Shown: piece by piece, positions 52,422 through 59,862 of the stretch
Layout of the letters: each line of letters opens with the position of its first letter
How positions within the stretch are numbered: the stretch's first letter is position 1
NCBI RefSeq assembly: GCF_000316035.1
Contig: NZ_ANHX01000062.1
Location: 1 to 64,000, forward strand
DNA length: 64,000 bases
Source: Paenibacillus sp. PAMC 26794
Lineage (GTDB): Bacteria > Bacillota > Bacilli > Paenibacillales > Paenibacillaceae
Direction: 5' to 3'
Notes under the pieces: generated by a model
Database searches by the model: none
What the model saw: the letters and a program-made list of their open reading frames with translations, nothing else
Told to the model about the DNA's origin: nothing
Made by a program: the position numbers and the translations under genes

Positions 52422-53708
52422 TCAATTGGTTATTGCCGTGTGGGACACTTGAATCAAACGTTGCTTGGACAGTAGATCCTGCGGAGTATCTCGCTCACGG
52501 ATCAAGTGAGCCTCCCCAGCGACAATCAGCACTTCCGCCGGACTTCCATGGCTCAAAAAGTGTGTGGGAGAAGCCGTTGGTCCGTAGGCTCCCGAATGAA
52601 AAACACCGATTAGATCGCCCCGTTCAACAGGAGGAAGCAATACCCGTTTTCCAACAACATCATTCGGCGTACATAAGGGACCCGTAATATTGTATTCGGC
52701 TACAGGGGACTCACCATAACGCGTCAGGGAGGCAATCGGAAAGTTACGCTTCACGTAAGAACCTGTTCCCACCGCCGCCATATGGCAGTTCGTTCCACCA
52801 TCGGTTACAACAAAGTGCTCTCCATACGATTGCTTGACGTATAGGGCTCGACTGACCAACATACCGCAGGTGCCTACCAGATATCGCCCAAGCTCCATGA
52901 ACAGCCGGGTGTTGGCATGACTATTCCGAAACGATTCGAACATTGGATTCAACTGTTCTGTCAGTGTGGCTATGGATAGGAACTGTTCGCCTTCATGGTA
53001 GGGCACGCCCAATCCCCCGCCTACATCGACCATACGCAGCGTGATATCCAGCTCGTTCTCGATTCGATCAGCCAATTCCAGAATATGACGGGTATTCTGA
53101 ACAATCGGCTCTACATCCAACATGCGGGTTCCCATGTACACGTGAAGTCCCATAATCTCCACATGGGAGAAGCTCTCCAACTGCTCTTTCCCCTGAAGCA
53201 CACTTTGCTCATCCATACCAAACTGACGTGGTTTGCCACCCATAGTCAGCCTGGAGCCTTTAACAGAAAAGGAAGGATTCACTCGCAGCGCCACCGGCAC
53301 AATTCGTCCCTCACTTGCGGCGATAATCTCAATGCGCTCCAGCTCCTGAAACGATTCACACACGATTGCATATATGCCCAGACGTATGCATGCCGTAATC
53401 TCGTCATCGTTTTTTCCGGGTCCAAGGAAAATAATGCTTTCTGGCGCTACTCCAGCCTGTACAGCCGTATGTAATTCGGCCAGGGAACACACCTCTGCCC
53501 GTGCTCCCATCTCCCGAAGCATGTGTACGATCGAAATATTGGGATTGGCCTTCAATGAATAGAACAGCTCCACTTGAGGCGTAAGCAATCCCCGAAGCTC
53601 CTGATACACCTGCTGCAACACATCCCCGTCATATACATACAGCGGGGTACCGAATCTCTCGGCGATGTCCGAAACAGGCAACTGCTGAATCTGATATTCC
53701 TTAGACAC
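52422..53708 (-). CDS. PLP-dependent decarboxylase, LysA/BtrK type
   Basis: A 428-residue fold-type III decarboxylase. The PLP lysine is in FYSLKANPN, the phosphate loop in VDVGGGLGVPY, the substrate region in ELGRYLVGTCG, and the acid cysteine from the partner subunit in GPLCTPND; SGAYG is near the end. It starts with GTG directly after the ligase stop, with GAGGTG six bases upstream. The set ligase-decarboxylase-ACP is that of BtrJ-BtrK-BtrI in butirosin synthesis, where glutamyl-ACP is decarboxylated to gamma-aminobutyryl-ACP. I infer decarboxylation of an ACP-bound amino acid here. Free ornithine or diaminopimelate as substrate is the alternative. Confidence 0.88.
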   Translation of the reverse strand: MSKEYQIQQLPVSDIAERFGTPLYVYDGDVLQQVYQELRGLLTPQVELFYSLKANPNISIVHMLREMGARAEVCSLAELHTAVQAGVAPESIIFLGPGKNDDEITACIRLGIYAIVCESFQELERIEIIAASEGRIVPVALRVNPSFSVKGSRLTMGGKPRQFGMDEQSVLQGKEQLESFSHVEIMGLHVYMGTRMLDVEPIVQNTRHILELADRIENELDITLRMVDVGGGLGVPYHEGEQFLSIATLTEQLNPMFESFRNSHANTRLFMELGRYLVGTCGMLVSRALYVKQSYGEHFVVTDGGTNCHMAAVGTGSYVKRNFPIASLTRYGESPVAEYNITGPLCTPNDVVGKRVLLPPVERGDLIGVFHSGAYGPTASPTHFLSHGSPAEVLIVAGEAHLIRERDTPQDLLSKQRLIQVSHTAITN

Positions 53709-55097
53709 TCACATCACCTCGTTAATGGAAGATAGGACGGCTTCTATCGCTTCGTCGATCACTCCCAGCCGTTCAGGGGAGGACGCAATAATCACGCCAT
53801 ACAGACGTCCGGAGAACAAGGTCCCCTCACTTCTGAATGCCGCATTGACTGTGGCAAAATTATTGATCAATAATCCTTCGCCACGTTCCGGTTCGAACAT
53901 CAACGTACCCAACCGGGAACGGAGTACTCCGTATTCCAGCAGGTGATTGAGCCGGAGCGTATATTTTTTTGCCAGTCCACATTGATCTTCGGGCAACCAT
54001 TGATGCTCAATGTTGGTCTGGTAGGTAGACATATTAAACCTGGCATTAATCTCAAGATTGGGCCAGATTGTACCGTCCTCGTCCAAAATGGCGTCCATGC
54101 CGGCAATGCCATAATATCCATCTCGATAAAGAGCTGCTCCAATCCGTATGGCCGCTTCGCGAATGACCTCAAGTTGAACATCGTTGAGCCGCGAAGGCAT
54201 GAGATGCCCTTGATGCACGCCTTGCTCTACCAACGATTCCTTTACGCCGAGAAACTCAACTCCACCGGATCGATCGATGAGAATCTGATAATTCAGGTCA
54301 CAGATTTTATCAATCCATTGCTCAAGCACGTAGTTGATTTGCCGAATTCCCTTTTTGCTTGCCTGTTTCTCCAGCATACTCATGCATTTGTGGAACCTGG
54401 CTTCATCGGCAATGACCATAATTCCCTTACCTGACACACCCATGGAATCCTTCAGCACAAGCCGTCCACCCTGCTCTAGCACGGCCTTCAACTGATCGAA
54501 ACCGGACACCAGTTCATCCAAAGACGTGCATTCAACGCCTGGGATCTGACGAATACCCAGCTCTGCGTTGAGACGGCGGGAATACCCCTTGTCATTGACC
54601 TTGCGGAAGATATCTGAAGACGGAACAGCTAGCGGAATTCCGGTCAGCCGTGAGAATTCCTCTTCCTGATCCGAGGTACCAAAGGGAACCAGATAAGCAT
54701 TTGTTCCAGCAGCCTGTGACAGCTCTCGCAGCTTGTCCACAGTTCTTGGACAATGCAGAAGATTCGCGGTAATATTCATCGCCGGATCATTGTGCTCCAC
54801 CGTTATGCATCCGGAGCGGCCAAACCCAAGAGCCTGCGCATCTGCCATGAATTCCTGATTCGGCATATCCTTGAGCAGGATGATATCTTTCTCTCCGGCG
54901 AGGAAAACACCCAGTTCCTCCATCCGATTAACAACGTCCGCAGCCGAGCCTATGCTTAAGGAAGGCAGCTTGAGAATGCCCGAATCACTCCAGTACTCCT
55001 CCACTTCAAAATTGTTCAGATAGACAAAAGTAACATCATGCTGGCCCGTTAACGCCCACTTGAGCCTGCTCGAAAAATCCGTCAATACGGTGGTCAC
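53709..55097 (-). CDS. ATP-grasp amide/thioester ligase (BtrJ/PGM1 type)
   Basis: A 462-residue ATP-grasp enzyme. The ATP-binding loop is in LKDSMGVSGKGIMVI and the metal-binding residues in WPNLEINARFNMSTYQ. The N-terminal 180 residues form a pre-ATP-grasp domain, as in BtrJ (loads glutamate on a carrier protein) and PGM1 of pheganomycin (joins an amino acid to a ribosomal peptide). I use GTG at 55097, eight bases after AGGAGG; an ATG two codons earlier sits against that site. It overlaps the ketosynthase gene by about 60 bases. With an ACP and decarboxylase directly downstream, ACP loading is the favoured role. Confidence 0.85.
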   Translation of the reverse strand: MTTVLTDFSSRLKWALTGQHDVTFVYLNNFEVEEYWSDSGILKLPSLSIGSAADVVNRMEELGVFLAGEKDIILLKDMPNQEFMADAQALGFGRSGCITVEHNDPAMNITANLLHCPRTVDKLRELSQAAGTNAYLVPFGTSDQEEEFSRLTGIPLAVPSSDIFRKVNDKGYSRRLNAELGIRQIPGVECTSLDELVSGFDQLKAVLEQGGRLVLKDSMGVSGKGIMVIADEARFHKCMSMLEKQASKKGIRQINYVLEQWIDKICDLNYQILIDRSGGVEFLGVKESLVEQGVHQGHLMPSRLNDVQLEVIREAAIRIGAALYRDGYYGIAGMDAILDEDGTIWPNLEINARFNMSTYQTNIEHQWLPEDQCGLAKKYTLRLNHLLEYGVLRSRLGTLMFEPERGEGLLINNFATVNAAFRSEGTLFSGRLYGVIIASSPERLGVIDEAIEAVLSSINEVM

Positions 55098-56046
55098 GGC
55101 CATCCCCTCCTATTCCTGCATATTGCATCACTGCTACGCTGAATGTAACCCCAAGTCCGACCGTAACAAGCAGATAATATTCCTCTGGTTGCAACAGCTT
55201 CTGCTCCAGAATGGCTTGCAGATTAATAAATGGGTCCGAACAGAAGCAATGTCCGATCTCCTGCACGTTGGACGTATATATGCGTTCAAGGGGATAGGAT
55301 AAACGGATAGCCACCTTCTTCCACGAGGATAGATTCACATTGTGTGGGACGATGTATCGAATATCCTGCAACGTCAGGCCCGCCTGCTCCACGGCTGCAA
55401 CAATGGCTTCACATAACCGAGGCGTGTAGATTTCCTGAAACTCCCTTAGAATCTGCGGGGTTCCCGTTAGTACATTACAGAATTGGCCCAGGGTAACACT
55501 CGTGAGTCCGACGACACGACTTCCGTTGCCCTTGTTGCCCACCAGCACGGCGGCTGATGCCTCTCCCATCACGGTGGTATTGGGGATCAATTGCACAACG
55601 GGACTAAATGTTTTTTCACCTGTCAAAATTAAAATATGATCATCCGCTTCCAATGAAGGCAGCAATGTCTCGGCAACGTTCAGGGCGATTAAGCCCGATG
55701 CACAGTTCTGCTGCGTAAGCGAAAACGCGATGGCATGCTGCAACCCGTAAGTCCGTTTCAGGACTTGCAAAACTTTCATAGGAAAGGGGAAATTTTCCTG
55801 AATTGTGTGGCAATAAATGATATACTTGATCGAGTTAGGAGCTACCTCAGGGTTATTCACCACCTGGGTTAATACACGCCCAAGCAACGAAGCCAGATCT
55901 CCATCCCTGTCTTGCCGAACCTGTTTCAAACCATGAATTTTTTCCAGTACCTTTGTCTGGGCATTATTGAGTCCCAGCACCTCGTTCAGTTCCCTGATCG
56001 GCACAATGTGTTCCGGAATGTAAGACCATATTTGCTTGATATGCAT
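55036..56046 (-). CDS. KAS III-like ketosynthase with Cys and His
   Basis: A 336-residue FabH-family protein. The nucleophile is in TQQNCASGLIAL and the His-Asn in VPHNVNLSSWKK. GHCFCSDPFINL takes the place of the usual Asn-containing GNTSAAS, as in the second active-looking ketosynthase of the cluster. The start at 56046 has GAGGTG ten bases upstream. It is the first enzyme gene after the precursor. An amino-acyl or fatty-acyl ACP is the expected substrate; condensation versus transfer cannot be decided. Confidence 0.82.
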   Translation of the reverse strand: MHIKQIWSYIPEHIVPIRELNEVLGLNNAQTKVLEKIHGLKQVRQDRDGDLASLLGRVLTQVVNNPEVAPNSIKYIIYCHTIQENFPFPMKVLQVLKRTYGLQHAIAFSLTQQNCASGLIALNVAETLLPSLEADDHILILTGEKTFSPVVQLIPNTTVMGEASAAVLVGNKGNGSRVVGLTSVTLGQFCNVLTGTPQILREFQEIYTPRLCEAIVAAVEQAGLTLQDIRYIVPHNVNLSSWKKVAIRLSYPLERIYTSNVQEIGHCFCSDPFINLQAILEQKLLQPEEYYLLVTVGLGVTFSVAVMQYAGIGGDGRDHRIDGFFEQAQVGVNGPA

Positions 56047-56105
56047 CGGCTTCAGACACCTCGTTATCACTAACGTACGAATCTCACTGAAATATAGGGA
56101 GATAA

Positions 56106-56125
56106 AGAGCTTCCGCAGAAGCTCT
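56106..56125 (-). other. Hairpin between precursor and first enzyme gene
   Basis: On the minus strand AGAGCTTC-TGCG-GAAGCTCT forms an 8-bp perfect stem with a tight loop, followed by TTATCTCC. The T content is low, so it may be a leaky terminator or a 3'-end stabiliser. This is common where a precursor peptide must be made in excess over its enzymes. Confidence 0.55.
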
Positions 56126-56167
56126 CATCTATGAATCTAGCGTAACGCAATAAGTAAGTAGGAAAAA

Positions 56168-56362
56168 TCAGGCACGAGCCGCCGCTGCTGCACGAGCTGC
56201 TACAGCACGAGCCGCTACAGCACGGGCTTCAACTGCGCGAGCGGATACCGCGCGTGCACTGACTTCACGTGCCTCGCCCAGTACATTCGCTTCCAATTGT
56301 GCTGCTTCAACTTCTTTACGCTTCAGTTGCTCCAGTGTAATGGGAGTCGCTTTAATGACCAT
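56168..56362 (-). CDS. Putative ribosomal precursor peptide with Arg pentad repeats
   Basis: A 64-residue peptide with AGGAGG eight bases before the ATG. Residues 1-30 are a charged leader (TLEQLKRKEVEAAQLEANVL). Residues 31-64 are pentads of the type AREVS, ARAVS, ARAVE, ARAVA, ARAVA, ARAAA, then AARA. Arginines fall at 32, 37, 42, 47, 52, 57 and 63. There are no Cys, Thr or aromatic residues in the core, so lanthionine or heterocycle chemistry is excluded. It is the first gene of an operon encoding an arginase-family enzyme, an M16 peptidase pair and an exporter. A repeat-rich structural peptide is the alternative. Confidence 0.75.
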   Translation of the reverse strand: MVIKATPITLEQLKRKEVEAAQLEANVLGEAREVSARAVSARAVEARAVAARAVAARAAAAARA

Positions 56363-56545
56363 TCATATCTCCTCCTTTCATCTTGGATACTCTGATTCTA
56401 TAATCTCCCAAATTGGATTTAAACTGTAAATGGAGGTAAATGAACCTCTCACTCTCCTTACCCCTGCTTCTGCACGTTCGATAGACCCAACATACCAATC
56501 AGATCTCCATTCCAATCAAACTATATCAAGGGACGGTGAACGATC
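56363..56545. promoter_or_regulatory. Divergent promoter region of the peptide cluster
   Basis: This 183-bp gap lies between the precursor gene and the XRE-TPR regulator and must hold both promoters. It contains the inverted repeat GAGGT-AAATGA-ACCTC (56433-56448) and two direct CCAATCA copies about 18 bp apart near 56492-56516. Either could be the regulator's binding site. TATAGA on the minus strand near 56398 is a possible -10 for the operon. Confidence 0.45.
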
Positions 56546-57796
56546 ATGCTCGGACTCAAAATCCGGCAAATCCGGGAGCAGCTTGGACTGTCTCAGAAAC
56601 AACTGGCAGGTGAGGATATGACGCGTTCTTACATCAGCCTTATCGAAAAAGGCAGGGCCGTTCCATCGCAGCGTATGTTGAAAATCATTGCCAGAAGGCT
56701 CAATACACCCATGGAGTTTTTTTTGGGAGGAAGTGCATCGACAGATACGGATATTGGTGAAGCTGTATTGGACAAGGCCAAAGCCTATTATGCCGAGCAG
56801 AATGATTCTGCCTGTATCCGCATAGCCCATAAAGTGCTGACATTGACGGAGGATACATCGGCTCAGTCTGAAGCCTACCTGCTCATTTTGCGAAGTCACA
56901 ACAGACTTGGGGATTATCGACAAGCCTTGGATGAAGGGGAAACTGCAGCATTTACGGTCATTCGAACGGGTGACAGGGAACGTATTGTTGAATATTATCT
57001 TGAAATGGGGAGAGCGGCTTTTCATGCAGAGCTGTTTCATGCTGCCCGTAAACATTACGAACAGGCGTATACGTACAGCAGCAGACTCAAACATCTACAG
57101 GAAGAACACATCCATTCGCTGACCTTTCTTGGCACAACCCATTTAAGGCTGGGCAATGTGAATGAGGGGTTGAACTACTATCTCAAAGCGGAGAAGGAAG
57201 CCCAGATGGCCGGACAACCGGAACTGTATGGCGAGATTACGCTGGGTTTGGGCAAAGCCTATTATATGTCCGAACAGGACGGACACATGCTGTTAAGTTA
57301 TGACTGGACCAAGAGATCCGTACAGGCCTATAAACAGGCGAGCAGCGAATCCTACGTTCTGGCACTTCACAACCTCGCCGTGATCCAGCTTCATATGGGG
57401 CAAAAAAAAGAAGCCCTCCCCTTGCTGGATGAATGCGCACGAATTTACGATAAACGCAATCTTCCCCATAAGAAGGCTTCCATATTGGAGGAAATCAGTA
57501 AAATTTATCTGGAGCAACGCGAGCCAGAACAGGCAGAGGCCATCATCAAAGAAGCCCTTCAACTGCTGGATCAGCAAGATGAAGGGATGCTTCGTGCCAA
57601 ACTGTATCGCTTGCTTGGTATTGTATTTCATGAGAAAAACAACAGCAATGAAGGTTATTATTTTCTAAGAATGAGTCACGATCTGCTTAAACGCATCTCT
57701 GCAAACCGCGAGGCTGACATCAGCCAACAACTTCTTCTGCTAAGCCTTCAGGATCGTAAAATGAACTACGACGACTATAAGTCATTGATCAAATAA
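56546..57796 (+). CDS. XRE-TPR regulator (RRNPP-like)
   Basis: A 416-residue regulator. The XRE helix-turn-helix is at about 4-58 (IRQIREQLGLSQKQLAGEDM and RSYISLIEKGRAVPS). The rest is a chain of tetratricopeptide repeats (for example SLTFLGTTHLRLGNVNEGLN and LHNLAVIQLHMGQKKEALPL). This layout is that of Rgg, PlcR and NprR, which respond to imported oligopeptides. It is divergent from the precursor operon, so direct control of the cluster is likely. The small secreted peptide at 57925-58128 is a candidate ligand source. Confidence 0.85.
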   Translation: MLGLKIRQIREQLGLSQKQLAGEDMTRSYISLIEKGRAVPSQRMLKIIARRLNTPMEFFLGGSASTDTDIGEAVLDKAKAYYAEQNDSACIRIAHKVLTLTEDTSAQSEAYLLILRSHNRLGDYRQALDEGETAAFTVIRTGDRERIVEYYLEMGRAAFHAELFHAARKHYEQAYTYSSRLKHLQEEHIHSLTFLGTTHLRLGNVNEGLNYYLKAEKEAQMAGQPELYGEITLGLGKAYYMSEQDGHMLLSYDWTKRSVQAYKQASSESYVLALHNLAVIQLHMGQKKEALPLLDECARIYDKRNLPHKKASILEEISKIYLEQREPEQAEAIIKEALQLLDQQDEGMLRAKLYRLLGIVFHEKNNSNEGYYFLRMSHDLLKRISANREADISQQLLLLSLQDRKMNYDDYKSLIK

Positions 57797-57924
57797 AGCG
57801 GATGCGTTCTTCATCTAACAACTGAGGACACGGGAAAACAAAATGATGGAGTTCAGGGTCTCTTCAACAGAGGCCTTAATTCCGGGAATACATGGTGACA
57901 AGGCATAGGATCATCTTAAACCGC

Positions 57925-58128
57925 TCATCGAGTAGGAACAGGATCATTCAGATCAAGCAGCGTTTCCGTAGATACGGCATGTTTTTGTCCCTGCTGACCA
58001 CTAAACTTAGCCGATCCTGCATATGCCTCCGAAACATGAAGCTGTCCTGCAATAAAAGGTAGAAGCATGATAGTAACCATGCAGAGTTCACTTGCCGTTG
58101 TAACGAATTTGCTTCCTTTACTCTCCAT
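57925..58128 (-). CDS. Small secreted peptide, possible signalling peptide precursor
   Basis: A 67-residue peptide with AGGAG eight bases before the ATG. It has a basic N-terminus, a hydrophobic signal segment (about 15-28) and a likely signal-peptidase site after AYA (about residue 37). About 30 polar residues follow, ending DLNDPVPTR. This form is seen in PapR, NprX and Phr pheromone precursors, whose C-terminal residues become the signal. It is convergent with the XRE-TPR regulator gene rather than co-directional, which is less usual. Family not recognised. Confidence 0.5.
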   Translation of the reverse strand: MESKGSKFVTTASELCMVTIMLLPFIAGQLHVSEAYAGSAKFSGQQGQKHAVSTETLLDLNDPVPTR

Positions 58129-58263
58129 GCTCATCTCTCCTCATGTTTATAATTGGGCAGCATAATCCACCATCGATTCCTGGCAACCTAAGACGTATTT
58201 TACGGATAATCGCAATGACTTTAAACACGTTAATCCCCATTTACCTCCACTTGCACAACCATT

Positions 58264-58683
58264 TCACGGATAAAAGGTCATATGAGCTTTGTCTTCGCGA
58301 TAATAATCAAGCCTTTGCTTCATCGTACCTGTATGCAGTTCGAACAGATGACCATCCGGATCGGTAAAATATACAGATGCTGCATCCCGCGGATCTCTTG
58401 GCCTTCCGGGAAGAATGTCCGCCCCAGCTGCTCGCAGCTGCTGCACAGACGCATCGAACTCCTCTTCTGTAACGGTAAATGCAATATGGGTATAGGTTCG
58501 TTCCGTATAGTTGCGAATAACATCCTCCTGATTCAGGGCAATCCACAGACCGGCAAGCTCAAAATAAGCCAGTTTGCGTCCTTTCACCTGAATTCGGGCA
58601 CCGAGAGCCTGCTCATAAAAGGTAATGGCACGCTCCAGATTGGATACGGAAAAGCACAAATGATTGATTCCTTGAATATTCAT
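58264..58683 (-). CDS. fosB: Metallothiol transferase FosB (fosfomycin resistance)
   Basis: A 139-residue glyoxalase-fold enzyme that adds bacillithiol or cysteine to fosfomycin. Metal ligands are the His in INHLCFSV, the His in YTHIAFTV and the Glu in HLFELHTG. FSVSNLERAITFYEQALGAR is the N-terminal family signature. The start at 58683 has AGGAG about five bases upstream; the open frame further upstream is not coding. The length is typical. It is divergent from an SDR gene. Confidence 0.92.
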   Translation of the reverse strand: MNIQGINHLCFSVSNLERAITFYEQALGARIQVKGRKLAYFELAGLWIALNQEDVIRNYTERTYTHIAFTVTEEEFDASVQQLRAAGADILPGRPRDPRDAASVYFTDPDGHLFELHTGTMKQRLDYYREDKAHMTFYP

Positions 58684-58838
58684 GTGGCTCCTGACACCTC
58701 CATTGATTTGAGGACCTATCCTTATTATGGTATATTTTGCGCAAAAAACAACCGATCTACTGCCTCCCCTCGAACCTTCTTCTGGGCGAATGCATAGTTT
58801 ATCCGTATCAATGAACGCTCGAGGAGGATGTTTAGCAT

Positions 58839-59738
58839 ATGAACCCTGTCTATCCTTTTTATGGTGAGAAAACGGTGTGCAAGGAGCAAAAGCTCGCATT
58901 CCCACCCCAGCATCAGGACCAGCAACCGGGTCTGGAAACCCTGATGGTGCCTGAACCAATCAGTGAAGATCCTGCCTATATCGGCAGCTGCAAACTCCAA
59001 GGCAAAGTTGCCATTATTACGGGTGGTGATAGCGGAATCGGCCGGGCAGCAGCCATCGCTTTTGCCAAGGAAGGTGCGGATATCGTCATCGCTTATCTAT
59101 ATGAACGGACAGATGCCGAAAGGACTCGTGAACGGATCGAAGAACTGGGACAGCGCTGTCTGTTAATCGAGATTGACCTCCGCTTAAAGAAAAACTGCGA
59201 AGCCGTCATTCGCACAACCATGGAAACCTACGGGAAGATCGATGTTCTGGTCAACAATCATGGCGTACAGTATGTGCAGCCAAGCATCGTTGATATTACA
59301 GAAGAACAGCTGTATCACACCTTTCAGACAAATGTGTTCGCCTATTTCTTTCTGATCCAGGCCGCGCTGCCGCATCTATGCAAAGGTGCCTCCATTATCA
59401 ATACAGCTTCCATTACAGCTTATAAAGGCAACATCCAACTGATCGACTACTCTTCTACCAAAGGAGCCGTCGTATCGCTGACTCGTGTACTCTCCCAATC
59501 GCTCGCTGCACAGGGAATCCGTGTGAATTCCGTCGCCCCGGGACCCATCTGGACACCGCTCATCCCTGCCAGTTTCTCCGCTGAGGATGTACAGGTATTT
59601 GGAACAGATACGCCCATGGGTCGAGCTGGTCAGCCTTACGAACTGGCGGCAGCCTACGTTTATCTCGCTTCCCGCGATTCATCCTACGTCACAGGTGAAT
59701 GTATTCATGTAAATGGCGGCGATATGGTAACGACTTAG
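58839..59738 (+). CDS. SDR-family oxidoreductase (YhdF/YdaD type)
   Basis: A 299-residue classical short-chain dehydrogenase with the extra N-terminal 45 residues of the Bacillus stress-type group. GGDSGIGRAAA binds the nucleotide, VNNHGVQ is the NNxG variant, and YSSTKGA holds the catalytic Tyr and Lys. The C-terminus VTGECIHVNGGD is typical. Substrate unknown; relatives belong to the general stress response. Confidence 0.88.
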   Translation: MNPVYPFYGEKTVCKEQKLAFPPQHQDQQPGLETLMVPEPISEDPAYIGSCKLQGKVAIITGGDSGIGRAAAIAFAKEGADIVIAYLYERTDAERTRERIEELGQRCLLIEIDLRLKKNCEAVIRTTMETYGKIDVLVNNHGVQYVQPSIVDITEEQLYHTFQTNVFAYFFLIQAALPHLCKGASIINTASITAYKGNIQLIDYSSTKGAVVSLTRVLSQSLAAQGIRVNSVAPGPIWTPLIPASFSAEDVQVFGTDTPMGRAGQPYELAAAYVYLASRDSSYVTGECIHVNGGDMVTT

Positions 59739-59862
59739 GCTGATGTCAGGTTGGATTTGGCAGGTGTGGCAGGATATCGGTTGTCCAGTTGCGAAGAGGG
59801 TTAGGAGTATGATCCGGTTATACCGGAACCTGACATCTAGCGACAAGGAGCTGAACAACCTG

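Noticed and set aside
56171..56272. 15-bp repeats of the precursor gene as a non-coding tandem repeat
   Set aside because: The repeats keep frame exactly, start after a strong ribosome site and end at a stop, so coding is the better reading.
56516..57094. 192-codon minus-strand frame opposite the XRE-TPR regulator
   Set aside because: It lies entirely antisense to a well-supported gene and shows no domain pattern or ribosome site.
57855..57877. GGTCTCT/AGAGGCC hairpin as a terminator after the XRE-TPR regulator
   Set aside because: The stem is short with one G-T pair and is followed by TTAATTCC, too weak to call.
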